NCBI GenBank assembly: GCA_902611845.1
Contig: CACMAX010000002.1
Location: 1-64,000 of the forward strand
From: an uncultured Pelagibacteraceae bacterium
GTDB taxonomy: Bacteria > Pseudomonadota > Alphaproteobacteria > Pelagibacterales > Pelagibacteraceae
Reading direction: 5' to 3'
Length of the DNA: 64,000 nucleotides
Made by a program: the position numbers and the translations under genes. The notes below the pieces were generated by a model. The model did not search any database, was not told where the DNA came from, and worked only from the letters and a program-made list of their open reading frames with translations. Positions 30,770-40,911 of the stretch are shown piece after piece. The number at the start of each line of letters is the position of its first letter. Position 1 is the stretch's first letter.

Positions 30770-33700
30770 CTTGACCGACTAATTTTTTGTTTGATATAGG
30801 ATTTTCTAACTTATCTAACATTTCTTTTGGACAAACTTGGACGAAATTATTTATTTCATTTTCAAAATTCTCAACAATTTTTTTCGAGATTGTTGAATTT
30901 GTTTCTATCGCATGCTCTTGAATCAATTTCCTTAGGTGTTCAATCCAAAATTTAGTTTCTGGAGTTTGCCAAACTACACTTTCAGGATTTACTTTTTTTT
31001 CAAATTGATTTTCAGGGTCATAAATAAATGCCATACCTCCTGTCATTCCAGCTCCAAAATTATCACCAATATCTCCTAATACAATAATGTTTCCACCTGT
31101 CATGTATTCACAACCATTTGAATCACAACCTTCTACTACTGCAGTTGCACCTGAATTTCTAACAGCAAATCTCTCTCCTGCTTGTCCTGCTGCTAATAAT
31201 TTTCCTGAAGTAGCTCCATACAAAACAGTATTTCCAATAATAGTATTTTCATTTGAAACAAGGTTGCTTTCATCTTGTAATTTAATCACAATAGTTCCAC
31301 CTGATAATCCTTTGGCAACATAATCATTTGCATCCCCTTTTAAAATTAGTTTTAATCCTTTAATAGCAAAAGCACCAAAGGATTGGCCGGCTGAACCTTT
31401 AAAATTTAATTCGATTGAATTTTCATCAAGATTGTTATTTCCAAATTTTTTGTACAAATGATAAGAAATTCTAGTACCAACTGCTCTATCAGTATTTTGA
31501 ATTTCAAATTCTTGATTTATTTTTTCTTTTTTATCTATTTTGTCTTCTATTTCTGGCCATAATTTTTGATCTAAAGTATCTGGAACAGAATTAATTTCAG
31601 GTTTCTCACAATATCTTTTATTTTTTCCAGGATCTGCTTGAACAAAAAGAGGATTTAAGTCTAAATCATCCAAGTTTGGTGATCCTTTGCTTACTTGCCT
31701 TAGTAAGTCAGTTCTTCCAATTACTTCATTTAAAGATTTGAAACCAAGATCAGCAAGTATTTCTCTTACTTCCTCTGCTATAAATGTAAAAAGGTTTACT
31801 ACTTTTTCAGGAGTTCCTGTAAATTTCTCTCTTAATTTATCATCTTGTGTGCAAACACCCACTGGACATGTATTTGAATGACATTGTCTGACCATTATAC
31901 ATCCCATTGCGACTAAAGCAGTTGTTGCTACGCCAAATTCTTCTGCTCCCATCATGGCTGCAATTACAACATCTCTTCCTGTTTTTATTCCACCGTCAGT
32001 TCTAAGCGTCACTTGATGTCTCAAGTTATTTAAAGTCAATACCTGATTTGCTTCTGTTAATCCCATCTCCCAAGGAACTCCAACATATTTAACGCTTGTC
32101 TGTGGAGTGGCTCCTGTACCTCCTGAGTGCCCTGAGATTAAAATTATGTCTGCTTTAGCTTTTGCAACTCCAGCAGCTATCGTTCCAATACCTGATGAAG
32201 CAACTAATTTAACTCCAACCCTAGCCTTAGGATTTATTTGTTTTAAATCATAAATTAATTGAGCTAAATCTTCTATTGAGTAAATATCATGATGTGGTGG
32301 AGGTGATATTAAAGTAACTCCTGGCGTTGAGTGTCTCAATCTCGCAATTTCATCCGTAACTTTAAAACCTGGTAATTGTCCACCTTCACCTGGTTTAGCG
32401 CCCTGTGCAATTTTGATTTCAATCTCATTACAATTATTTAAGTAATTAATTGTTACTCCAAATCTAGCTGATGCAATTTGTTTAACCCTTGAATTTGCAC
32501 TATCTCCATTCTCCATAATCTTAAATCTTTTTTCATCTTCTCCACCTTCACCACTACAAGATGCGCCTTTAATTCTGTTCATACCAACAGCAAGAGTTTC
32601 ATGTGCTTCTTTAGATAAAGCTCCATGAGACATACTTCCGCTTCCAAATCTTTTTAATATATTAGATGCAGGCTCAACATTAGATATATCGATAGGATTT
32701 TTAGATTTAAAATCTATTAAATCTCTTAAACTTATTGGATTTAGATTGTAAATACCTTTTGTGTATTTTTTATATATTTCATAAGATCCTTGTCCAACCG
32801 CAGTTTGCAGTAAATGAATTAGTTTGCCTTGATACTGATGTGTTTCACCATTTTTTCTATATCTGTAAATACCTCCAATTGGTAAAATATTTGAATTATT
32901 GAAAAATGCTTCTTCGTGTATAGTTCTAATTTTCTTTTCTATTCCTTTTAAACCAATTCCAGAAATCTTTGATAACATTCCAGGAAAGTAATCTTTCACA
33001 ATTGTTCTGCTTAGTCCCACAGTTTCAAAATTACATCCACCTCTGTAAGAACTTAAAACAGAAATTCCCATTTTAGACATTATTTTAAGAAGACCGAGAT
33101 TGACTGATTTAATGTATCTTGAAACACATTCATCAAAAGTGAAATTTCCAAATAATTTCTTAGAATGTCTTTGATGTAAGCTATCAAAAGCTAAATAAGG
33201 GTTCACTGTAGTAGCACCAACACCAATTAATGTTGCAAAAGAGTGAGTATCTAAAGCATCTCCAGTTTGAACATTAATAGAAACATAACCTCTTAAACCT
33301 AATTTAACTAAGTGCGTATTTATTGCCCCTATACATAAAAGCATCGGCATTGGCATTCTATTTTCTGAAATATTTTTATCTGATAATATTATCTGTTTAA
33401 TTCCTTCTCTAACAGCTTGTTCAGATTTAACTTTGAGTAAATTTATTGATGTCTCTAAATCATCATCCTTGCTGAATGTACAATCTAAAACTTTATTATT
33501 ATTTCCAAAGAATTTCAAAAATTTTTCAAATTGTGCATTTGATAATATCGGACTATTTAAAACATAAATATTGTCTTTAGTTAATTTACTAAAATCTAAA
33601 ATATTACCAAGGTTTCCAAATCTTGTCTTTAAACTCATAACTTTATTTTCTCTAAGAGAGTCAATTGGTGGATTTGTAACCTGACTAAAGTTTTGTCTAA

Positions 33701-35258
33701 AGTAATGATATAGTGGTCTATATTTGTCAGATAAAACTGCTAAAGGCGTGTCATCACCCATTGAGCCTGTTGCTTCTTTAGCATCTTCTGCCATTGGATG
33801 AAGAATTAATTCTAAATCTTCTATGCTATATCCAAAACAATGTTGAAAATTCCTCAAACTTTGGCCTTCTAACTCTACTTTTTCAGTTTCTGCCTCTAAT
33901 TTTTTATCGAGATCAATAATCTGATTGTTGTAATGCTTATATTCTTTTGAAAGGTAGTTTTTTATTTCATCGTTTGAATACACTTTGCCTTTTTCTATTC
34001 TTACTCCTAATATTTCTCCAGGTCCTAATCTTCCTTTAGATACAATTTTTTTCTCATTTAAATCTATCATTCCTGTTTCACTTCCTGCAAAAAGAAGTTT
34101 GTCTCTTGTCACTGTATATCTAAGTGGTCTTAATCCATTTCTGTCAGTTGCAACAATCACCCATTCATTATCTGTTGCAGCTATAGCAGCTGGCCCATCC
34201 CAAGGCTCCATGGTACTATTTAAAAAATTGAATAGTTGTTGATGATCTTTTTTTAATACCTTATTTTTTTTTGACCAAGCGTCTGGTATTAACATTAGTT
34301 TTGCTAGAGGAGCAGGCTGTCCAGAAATATTTAATAACTCAAAAACATTATCTAATGATGCAGAGTCAGAATTTCCAGCCGGTATTACAGGCTTAAGATT
34401 CTCTATATCTTCGAAAACTGGACTAAACATCTCTTCTTCGTGAACTTTCATCCAATTAACATTTCCTTTAAGGGTATTTATTTCACCATTATGCGCTATT
34501 GATCTAAACGGTTGAGCTAAGTCCCAACTTGGCGCAGTATTTGTTGAAAATCTTTGGTGAAATATTGCATACCTAGATATAAATCTTTCATCTTTTAAGT
34601 CAGTATAAAAATCTGACAAAGCTTCTGCTAAAAACATTCCTTTATAAATGATAGATTTAGAACTAAATGAACATATATAAAAATTATTTAATTGATTATT
34701 GAGAGCTTCTTTTTCAATTACTCTTCTAGTTTCATACAATTTTTGTTCCAGAGATTTATTGACAACTTTTTTGTCATTGTATGTGAACAATACTTGAGTA
34801 ATTTCAGGTCTTGTTTGTTCAGCTTTTTCTCCTAAGACAGAGGGATCAACAGGAACTTGTCTCCAGCCATAGATAATAAAATTTCTCTTTGTTAGTTCAC
34901 TTTCAACAATAGTTCTACATTGCTCTTGAGCGCTATAATCATTTCTTGGTAAGAAAATCATACCCACGCATAGTTCAGAATTATCATGTTTATGACCAGT
35001 GACTTCAATTTTTTCCTCAAAGAAATCTTTAGGAATTTCAATATGAATTCCAGCACCATCTCCTGTTTTTCCGTCTGCATCGATTGCACCCCTATGCCAA
35101 ACAGCTTTTAAGGCATCGATTCCATATTCTACGACTTTTCTTGATTTTAGACCTTCGGTAGATGCTACTAAGCCTACACCACATGCATCATGTTCCATTT
35201 CTTCCGAGTAAACATGATTACTTTTTAAAATTTTTAAATTTTTATTTCTTAGTTTCAT
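30762..35258 (-). CDS. gltB: Glutamate synthase (NADPH) large subunit
   Basis: GltB makes glutamate from glutamine and 2-oxoglutarate. The 1498-residue length is normal. The N-terminal glutaminase nucleophile is Cys26 in HDACGVGLV, so a 25-residue propeptide is expected to be removed. The central and FMN-binding domains follow (GEGGEDEKRF near 935, HHDIYSIEDLAQLIYDLK near 995). The 3Fe-4S cysteines are in CIMVRQCHSNTCPVGVC near 1125, and the Gly-rich beta-helix domain is at the C-terminus. With gltD it forms the ammonia-assimilating GOGAT. The start overlaps the gltD stop by one base. Confidence 0.97.
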   Translation of the reverse strand: MKLRNKNLKILKSNHVYSEEMEHDACGVGLVASTEGLKSRKVVEYGIDALKAVWHRGAIDADGKTGDGAGIHIEIPKDFFEEKIEVTGHKHDNSELCVGMIFLPRNDYSAQEQCRTIVESELTKRNFIIYGWRQVPVDPSVLGEKAEQTRPEITQVLFTYNDKKVVNKSLEQKLYETRRVIEKEALNNQLNNFYICSFSSKSIIYKGMFLAEALSDFYTDLKDERFISRYAIFHQRFSTNTAPSWDLAQPFRSIAHNGEINTLKGNVNWMKVHEEEMFSPVFEDIENLKPVIPAGNSDSASLDNVFELLNISGQPAPLAKLMLIPDAWSKKNKVLKKDHQQLFNFLNSTMEPWDGPAAIAATDNEWVIVATDRNGLRPLRYTVTRDKLLFAGSETGMIDLNEKKIVSKGRLGPGEILGVRIEKGKVYSNDEIKNYLSKEYKHYNNQIIDLDKKLEAETEKVELEGQSLRNFQHCFGYSIEDLELILHPMAEDAKEATGSMGDDTPLAVLSDKYRPLYHYFRQNFSQVTNPPIDSLRENKVMSLKTRFGNLGNILDFSKLTKDNIYVLNSPILSNAQFEKFLKFFGNNNKVLDCTFSKDDDLETSINLLKVKSEQAVREGIKQIILSDKNISENRMPMPMLLCIGAINTHLVKLGLRGYVSINVQTGDALDTHSFATLIGVGATTVNPYLAFDSLHQRHSKKLFGNFTFDECVSRYIKSVNLGLLKIMSKMGISVLSSYRGGCNFETVGLSRTIVKDYFPGMLSKISGIGLKGIEKKIRTIHEEAFFNNSNILPIGGIYRYRKNGETHQYQGKLIHLLQTAVGQGSYEIYKKYTKGIYNLNPISLRDLIDFKSKNPIDISNVEPASNILKRFGSGSMSHGALSKEAHETLAVGMNRIKGASCSGEGGEDEKRFKIMENGDSANSRVKQIASARFGVTINYLNNCNEIEIKIAQGAKPGEGGQLPGFKVTDEIARLRHSTPGVTLISPPPHHDIYSIEDLAQLIYDLKQINPKARVGVKLVASSGIGTIAAGVAKAKADIILISGHSGGTGATPQTSVKYVGVPWEMGLTEANQVLTLNNLRHQVTLRTDGGIKTGRDVVIAAMMGAEEFGVATTALVAMGCIMVRQCHSNTCPVGVCTQDDKLREKFTGTPEKVVNLFTFIAEEVREILADLGFKSLNEVIGRTDLLRQVSKGSPNLDDLDLNPLFVQADPGKNKRYCEKPEINSVPDTLDQKLWPEIEDKIDKKEKINQEFEIQNTDRAVGTRISYHLYKKFGNNNLDENSIELNFKGSAGQSFGAFAIKGLKLILKGDANDYVAKGLSGGTIVIKLQDESNLVSNENTIIGNTVLYGATSGKLLAAGQAGERFAVRNSGATAVVEGCDSNGCEYMTGGNIIVLGDIGDNFGAGMTGGMAFIYDPENQFEKKVNPESVVWQTPETKFWIEHLRKLIQEHAIETNSTISKKIVENFENEINNFVQVCPKEMLDKLENPISNKKLVGQAS

Positions 35259-36691
35259 TAAGCAACTCTAAGTTTTTGTTTACTTTGTAAATAATTATCA
35301 ATTGATGTTGCAGCATCTCTTCCATCTTTGATGCCCCAAACCACTAAAGATGCTCCACGAACTATATCTCCAGCTGCAAAAACTCCCTCTATACTAGTTT
35401 CCATTGTATCAAAATCCGCTTTTATTGTTCCCCATCTTGATACTTGTAATTTTTCTTCATTAAATAATTTTGGAAGATCTTCTGGATCAAATCCAAGTGC
35501 TTTGATTACAAGATCAGCTTTAATTTCAAAATCTGAATTTTCTTCAATAACTGGTTTTCTTCTACCACTATCATCTGGCTCACCCAATTTCATTTTATTA
35601 ACAACTACACTTTCAATTTTATTTGTTCCCTTAAACTCTTTAGGGCTTGTTAACCATATGAATTCAACACCTTCTTCTTCTGCATTGCCAACTTCTCTTG
35701 CTGATCCTGGCATATTTTCTCTATCTCTTCTATATAAACATTTTACAGATTTAGCATTCTGTCTCACTGAAGTCCTTAAGCAGTCCATTGCTGTATCTCC
35801 ACCTCCAATTACTACAACATCTTTGCCTTCAGCATTTAAAGTTCCGTTATCAAATAACTCAACTTTATCACCTAATCCTTTTTTATTTGATGCTGTCAAA
35901 AATTCCATGGCAGGAAAAATATTACTCAAATCATTACCGGGTAGATTAACTTCTCTAGCTTTATAAACTCCTGTAGCTATTAAAATTGCATCATGTTTTT
36001 CTCTTAACTCCGTCAAGCTGGAATCTTTTCCAACTTCAAAGTTTAAAACAAATTTAATTCCGCTTTCTTCCAAAAGTTTTATTCTTCTTTGAACAACATG
36101 CTTTTCTAATTTAAATCCTGGGATACCATATATTAGTAGCCCTCCAGCTCTGTCATAACGATCATATATAGTTACCTTATATCCTTTTTTTCTGAGTTGT
36201 TCTCCACAAGCAAGTCCAGCAGGACCAGAACCTATAATTCCTACACTCTCATTTTTTTCACTATTTATTTCTATTGGTTTAACCCAACCATTTTCCCAAG
36301 CTTTCTCTGTGATATATTTTTCTATTGATCCAATAGTTACTGTTCCATGACCCGATTGCTCTATTACACAATTCCCTTCACACAGCCTATCCTGGGGGCA
36401 AATTCTTCCACAAACTTCTGGCATGTTGTTTGTGCTTTGTGATAATTGATAAGCTTCCTCATATCTTCCTTCAGCAGTTAGTTTAAGCCAATCTGGTATA
36501 TTGTTACTTAATGGACAATGAACTTGGCAAAATGGTACTCCACATTGGGAACATCTGCTTGACTGCTGAACAGCTCTATCTTTTAGAAATTCTTGATATA
36601 TTTCATCAAAATCATCTTTTCGGTCTGATATATCTCTTTTAGGTGGATTTTGTTGACCTATATCAACAAACTTAAGCATTTTTTCTGACAT
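35258..36691 (-). CDS. gltD: Glutamate synthase (NADPH) small subunit
   Basis: GltD passes electrons from NADPH via FAD and 4Fe-4S clusters to GltB. The 477 residues have N-terminal cluster motifs CSQCGVPFCQVHCPL near 46-60 and CGRICPQDRLCEGNC near 92-107, then FAD-binding GSGPAGLACGEQL near 153 and NADPH-binding VIGGGDTAMDCLR near 295. The C-terminal GVFAAGDIVRGASLVVW completes the FAD site. It is the first gene of gltDB. Upstream to the uppP start there are 178 bases that must hold both promoters. Confidence 0.97.
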   Translation of the reverse strand: MSEKMLKFVDIGQQNPPKRDISDRKDDFDEIYQEFLKDRAVQQSSRCSQCGVPFCQVHCPLSNNIPDWLKLTAEGRYEEAYQLSQSTNNMPEVCGRICPQDRLCEGNCVIEQSGHGTVTIGSIEKYITEKAWENGWVKPIEINSEKNESVGIIGSGPAGLACGEQLRKKGYKVTIYDRYDRAGGLLIYGIPGFKLEKHVVQRRIKLLEESGIKFVLNFEVGKDSSLTELREKHDAILIATGVYKAREVNLPGNDLSNIFPAMEFLTASNKKGLGDKVELFDNGTLNAEGKDVVVIGGGDTAMDCLRTSVRQNAKSVKCLYRRDRENMPGSAREVGNAEEEGVEFIWLTSPKEFKGTNKIESVVVNKMKLGEPDDSGRRKPVIEENSDFEIKADLVIKALGFDPEDLPKLFNEEKLQVSRWGTIKADFDTMETSIEGVFAAGDIVRGASLVVWGIKDGRDAATSIDNYLQSKQKLRVA

Positions 36692-36799
36692 GGTGGACGC
36701 TGTATATACGATAAAAATTTAATAATAAACAATTACAAGGTCATAAATATTGACTAATATTTCACGAAACTTAAGTAAATCAGCGGTTTTTTCTTATTA

Positions 36800-36816
36800 T
36801 GCATAGATGATATGCA
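36800..36816. promoter_or_regulatory. Inverted repeat TGCATA-N5-TATGCA in the gltD/uppP spacer
   Basis: The 178-base divergent spacer 36692-36869 holds a perfect 6-5-6 inverted repeat, TGCATA then GATGA then TATGCA, about 54 bases before the uppP ATG and 109 bases before gltD. It has the shape of a dimeric regulator site but matches no operator I can name. It could also be chance. Nothing else in the spacer stands out. Confidence 0.3.
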
Positions 36817-36869
36817 AATATGTAATTGCTTTAATTTGGTTACAATTTCATTATGAAGTATTGGATCTA

Positions 36870-37637
36870 ATGATTTCAAAATATGTAGAGACGCTAATTT
36901 TATCAATTATTCAAGGAATATCTGAATTTATTCCAGTTAGCTCGTCTGCACATCTTTTAATTATATCAAGATTGAGTGACTTCAATGTTAGCAACCTACA
37001 ATTAGATATTAGTCTGCATTTAGGTTCTTTGTTAGCAATTATTTTATTTTTTAGAAAAGAGTTAATAAATATCATTAAAAATAAAAATATATTTCTACTA
37101 ATAATTCTTGGGTCTATACCTTTGGTTATTGTTGGTTATATTTTTTACTCAACAAATTTAATTGATCAATTTAGAAACTTAAAAGTTGTCGCTTGGACAA
37201 CTTTGATTTTTGGAATTTTATTATACTTTTCAGATAAGTTTGAATTGAAAAATAAAATTTCTTCAGAATTAAATATTAAAAGTATTATTATAATAGGGTT
37301 ATTTCAGATTTTAGCTATTATTCCAGGAGTCAGTAGATCAGGTATAGTAATTACAGCTTCAAGATTTTTAAAATTTGACAGAGTTGAATCATCAAAGATA
37401 GCTTTTTATTTGTCTATTCCAGCTTTAGCAGGTGCAAGTGTTTTGGGATTTAAGGATATTATTGATGATCAAATAAATTTTGATGCTATATTTATTTTTT
37501 CTACTACAGCTTCATTTTTATTTTCTTATTTTACAATTAAATATTTTCTTATTTATGTTAAAATGTTTAGTTTGAGTTTTTTTGTTATTTATAGAATAGT
37601 TTTAAGTATTATTCTTTTTTCAATTATTTACTTATGA
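36870..37637 (+). CDS. uppP: Undecaprenyl-diphosphate phosphatase
   Basis: UppP recycles undecaprenyl diphosphate to the monophosphate carrier lipid used for peptidoglycan and surface glycans. The 255-residue integral membrane protein has about eight hydrophobic segments and both active-site signatures: GISEFIPVSSSAHL near residue 16 and PGVSRSG near 153. I use the ATG at 36870, since the longer frame from 36807 adds an atypical N-terminus. The 3' end overlaps the DMT permease gene by 6 bases. Confidence 0.94.
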   Translation: MISKYVETLILSIIQGISEFIPVSSSAHLLIISRLSDFNVSNLQLDISLHLGSLLAIILFFRKELINIIKNKNIFLLIILGSIPLVIVGYIFYSTNLIDQFRNLKVVAWTTLIFGILLYFSDKFELKNKISSELNIKSIIIIGLFQILAIIPGVSRSGIVITASRFLKFDRVESSKIAFYLSIPALAGASVLGFKDIIDDQINFDAIFIFSTTASFLFSYFTIKYFLIYVKMFSLSFFVIYRIVLSIILFSIIYL

Positions 37638-38519
37638 TTTTTTGGACGTTGGAGCAATTTGAGAAAATATTACGGCAATAAGAATTAATACACATCCTAT
37701 AATATTATTTATGTTAAGAACTTGACTTAATATAATCCATCCAGCAATTGTTGCAAAGACACCTTCAAGAGAGTAAATTATTGCTGCTGGAGCTTCTTCA
37801 ATATTTTTTTGTGCAAACATTTGTAAAGTAAAAGCAATTCCTCCAGATAAAACGCCTGCGTATAATATTGAACTATACTCATTTAAAATTTTTGTAATAA
37901 CTACTTCCTCTAAAATAAAAGCAAATATAAGAGATAAGCCAAATACAAGAGCTGCTTGTAATGCTGCATAAAAAATTGGTATATTAAACTTCTCCATAAA
38001 TTTTCCAGCGAAAATTATATGTAAAGCCCAAAATAATGAGCATAGAATAACTAAAGCATCACCTATCATAATTTCTGAGTTTGAAAAATCACTTAATAGG
38101 TAAACACCTATTATACATAAACCTATTGAAGGCCAAAGACTCCAATGGACTTTAATAGAATAAATAAAAAATAATAAAATTGGAACTAACGGAACGTAAA
38201 AAACTGTAAAGAAAGCTGCATTAGCTATATTCGTATATTGTAATGCGGCTTGCTGCAAGTAGGTGCCCAAAAATAATGATATACCCATTAAAAATAAATA
38301 TTTTAAAAATAATTTTTTATTAGAATTGATTTCATAATTAATTTTTTTTCTCTCTAAAATTAAAGCAATTGGCAGGACTGTAAGAAAACCAACAAAAAAT
38401 CTAGATGCATTGAATGTTAATGGACCAATATTGTCCATGCCTGTGTCTTGAGCAATGAAAGCAGTACCCCAAATAAATGTTGTTATCAAAGCGCATATAA
38501 GCGATGTAGTTTTGGACAT
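37632..38519 (-). CDS. DMT-superfamily (EamA) permease
   Basis: The 295-residue protein has ten predicted membrane segments in two EamA repeats (about 5-140 and 150-290), including the typical FIWGTAFIAQ and SLEGVFATIAGWI stretches. DMT permeases export or import metabolites such as amino acids and amines; direction and substrate cannot be read here. It lies 14 bases after the BBOX-like dioxygenase gene and on the aceEF side, so it is probably the last gene of that transcript. A role in handling the dioxygenase substrate or product is only a guess. Confidence 0.9.
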   Translation of the reverse strand: MSKTTSLICALITTFIWGTAFIAQDTGMDNIGPLTFNASRFFVGFLTVLPIALILERKKINYEINSNKKLFLKYLFLMGISLFLGTYLQQAALQYTNIANAAFFTVFYVPLVPILLFFIYSIKVHWSLWPSIGLCIIGVYLLSDFSNSEIMIGDALVILCSLFWALHIIFAGKFMEKFNIPIFYAALQAALVFGLSLIFAFILEEVVITKILNEYSSILYAGVLSGGIAFTLQMFAQKNIEEAPAAIIYSLEGVFATIAGWIILSQVLNINNIIGCVLILIAVIFSQIAPTSKKS

Positions 38520-38533
38520 TAATTTAATTAAAT

Positions 38534-39631
38534 TTAGATAATATTATTCATTCTACAACAGCTATCAAAATCTTCTTTATTGATATAGCAACCAGCCATT
38601 TTTCTTATACCTAAAAATGCACCTCTACCATGCATTACTCTCCAATTATTAAAAATTAGTAATTCACCAGGTTTTAAAATATGCCTCCACTGATATTGCT
38701 TTTGGTTTGCCATCGTATCAAATACTTTAATTGCTTTATAAAAATTAATTGTTTTCTGATTAGTTTCTCTAAAAGGTGCTCTATCGTAATTATTAAAACT
38801 AATTTGATCAAAATTATTTTTTTCATTTAATTTTATTATTGGTCTTTTTGCTTCAAGGCGAACACCATCACCAATATAAGAACCTTTAACTTTCGTATTT
38901 GTTAAAGTTTTAAAATGTTTTTTATATTTTTGTTTGATTTCATTTGCCAATCTAAATCCATCTACCATTATAGAATCTCCACCTTTAGCATCATACTCAC
39001 AACAAAGCAGTAATTGTAAACCTGGAGCATCATTACTATATGTAGAGTCAGTATGTGGTCTCAGTTCTTGGTTCGAATATGCACTGTCTGCTTTTTTATT
39101 ATTTGACTCAAAAGTCCACAATCCTCCAAAAATTGAATTTCTGACATAACCTATTTTTTTAGCTATATATTCAACAGAGTTTAAATTCTTTGAACAATTT
39201 CTTACGACTGCAAAACCATATATGTGGATTTTTTTTAATAAATTTTTAAATCCAACTTTAGTTTTTAATTGTTTATAGTTAATGAAAATTTGATTTTTTA
39301 TGTCTTTATCTTTCCAAAATTGAGTATCTCTTTTAGTTTTTTCTTTTTTTAAAGAATTTTTTTTTAAAAATTCATATGAATATTTAGTTGGTTTATTTTC
39401 ATCAGACCATAATATTTCAATGAATTTCCCTTTTTTTAATAATTTTGCTTTTTTAACATTGATATTAATGTCTAAATTTGCTGTATAAGTTTTTCTTTGA
39501 TTGGTTTTAAAATCCCAGTTTTCTTTATTTTTAATATGATCTCTTAACCAAATATTAGGAAATATTTCAAACTTATTGTCATTAAAGTAAAATACAGTTT
39601 TATTTTTTAAAAGTTTAAAATTTTTAATCAT
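38534..39631 (-). CDS. Gamma-butyrobetaine hydroxylase-like Fe(II)/2-oxoglutarate dioxygenase
   Basis: The 365 residues resemble gamma-butyrobetaine or trimethyllysine hydroxylases of the TauD superfamily. The iron ligands are visible as HTDS near 192-194 and a distal His in NWRVMHGRGAF near 333, with the 2-oxoglutarate Arg shortly after (GRGAF). The N-terminal domain has IWLRDH near 27-32 where family members normally carry a LRDxCxCxxC zinc site; here no cysteines are found, so that zinc site appears lost. The start overlaps the aceF stop (ATGA), coupling it to pyruvate dehydrogenase. Substrate could be a betaine or another organic acid. Confidence 0.85.
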   Translation of the reverse strand: MIKNFKLLKNKTVFYFNDNKFEIFPNIWLRDHIKNKENWDFKTNQRKTYTANLDININVKKAKLLKKGKFIEILWSDENKPTKYSYEFLKKNSLKKEKTKRDTQFWKDKDIKNQIFINYKQLKTKVGFKNLLKKIHIYGFAVVRNCSKNLNSVEYIAKKIGYVRNSIFGGLWTFESNNKKADSAYSNQELRPHTDSTYSNDAPGLQLLLCCEYDAKGGDSIMVDGFRLANEIKQKYKKHFKTLTNTKVKGSYIGDGVRLEAKRPIIKLNEKNNFDQISFNNYDRAPFRETNQKTINFYKAIKVFDTMANQKQYQWRHILKPGELLIFNNWRVMHGRGAFLGIRKMAGCYINKEDFDSCCRMNNII

Positions 39632-40911
39632 TGCTTAGCTAATTTGTAGGCAAAGTTTTTACCAAGGTTATTTTTTAATTCATTATTAAATCTTGAACCC
39701 TCAGCACCGTCAATAATTCTATGATCGTAAGAGAGAGATAAAGGCAACATTGTTCTAGGTTTAAATTGTCCATCAATATAAACAGGTTTAATATAAGTCC
39801 TTCCAATTCCTAAAATAGCAACTTCAGGATAATTTATTATAGGAGTAAAATAAGTTCCTCCAATGCCACCTAGGCTTGTTATAGTTATGGATCCTCCATA
39901 AAACTCTTTTTTATCTATCTTCAAATTTCGGCAATCATCACTAACTTTTTTTAGATCCTTGCTTATTTGATCTATATTCTTTTGATTAGCATTTCTTATT
40001 TTTGGCACCATTAAACCATTGGGAGTATCAACTGCAATTCCTACATGGAAGTATTTTTTTAATGTTATTTTTCCATTTTCAATATTGTCAATAGAACTAT
40101 TAAATCTTGGAAAAACTTTCAAAGCTTCCACAACTGCCTTTATAATAAATGCCAATGGAGTAATTTTCTTTTTTTCTCCAGTAAAAGTATCAGTCAAATT
40201 TTGTCTAAATTCTTCTAACTCAGTGATGTCTGCTTCATCACAACTAGTAACATGCGGTATTGTTTGCCAAGAATTTGATAAATGTGGAGCAGCAATTCTT
40301 TTAATTCTTGGTATATCTTGAATTTCTACATCTCCAAAATCAGCGTGATCATATTCTGAGGGCTTTATAGATGGAGCCTTCTTTTCTTCTTGAGGTTTAT
40401 TAAAATTAGAAGATACGAATTTTTTTATATCCTCCTCTACAATTCTTCCTGATCTTTGTGATCCAGTAATATTATTAATATCAACACCAAGTTCTCTTGC
40501 AAATTTTCTAGTTTTTGGGCTTGCAAGCGCTTTGTTTGATTTGAATACATTAACTCTATTATTTTTTAATATTTCTTTTGGTTTTGAAATTACTTTTTCG
40601 GGTGGTTTTTGTATGATAGTTTCTTCTTTAATCTCTTTGACCTCTTCTTCAATTTGCTCATCTGGTTTTTCTTCTTCTGAACCAATTATTAGTATTAATG
40701 AACCCTCTGAAACCTTGTCACCAACTTTTAAATTAACTTTTTTAACACTACCTGAGTATGGGCTTGGGATCTCAACACTTGATTTATCGCTTTCTATTGT
40801 AATTATTGGATCATCTTTATTAATATTTGATCCTGCCTCTATTAATACCTCAATTACTTCAACATCTTTAAAATCACCAATGTTAGGAACTAATACTTCT
40901 TTCTCGCTCAT
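39628..40911 (-). CDS. aceF: Pyruvate dehydrogenase E2 (dihydrolipoyl acetyltransferase)
   Basis: The 427-residue E2 has one N-terminal lipoyl domain (1-78, lipoyl Lys43 in ESDKSSVEIP), an acidic Glu/Pro/Lys linker, a peripheral-subunit-binding domain (about 128-165, SPKTRKFARELGVD then GRIVEEDIKKF), and a catalytic core ending with SYDHRIIDGAEG (His397, Asp401). It forms acetyl-CoA from the acetyl group carried on lipoyl arms. E. coli AceF has three lipoyl domains; here there is one, with a second on E1. It is joined to aceE by a one-base TAATG overlap. No E3 (lpd) gene follows. Confidence 0.95.
   Translation of the reverse strand: MSEKEVLVPNIGDFKDVEVIEVLIEAGSNINKDDPIITIESDKSSVEIPSPYSGSVKKVNLKVGDKVSEGSLILIIGSEEEKPDEQIEEEVKEIKEETIIQKPPEKVISKPKEILKNNRVNVFKSNKALASPKTRKFARELGVDINNITGSQRSGRIVEEDIKKFVSSNFNKPQEEKKAPSIKPSEYDHADFGDVEIQDIPRIKRIAAPHLSNSWQTIPHVTSCDEADITELEEFRQNLTDTFTGEKKKITPLAFIIKAVVEALKVFPRFNSSIDNIENGKITLKKYFHVGIAVDTPNGLMVPKIRNANQKNIDQISKDLKKVSDDCRNLKIDKKEFYGGSITITSLGGIGGTYFTPIINYPEVAILGIGRTYIKPVYIDGQFKPRTMLPLSLSYDHRIIDGAEGSRFNNELKNNLGKNFAYKLAKQ

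Noticed and set aside
35328-35966. 212-codon frame antisense to gltD
   Set aside because: It is the mirror of a strongly conserved gene; Ser/Pro/Leu-rich translation is typical of antisense frames.
36807-36869. Longer N-terminus for UppP
   Set aside because: Adds 21 residues that do not fit the family and overlaps the inverted repeat; the ATG at 36870 gives the usual start.
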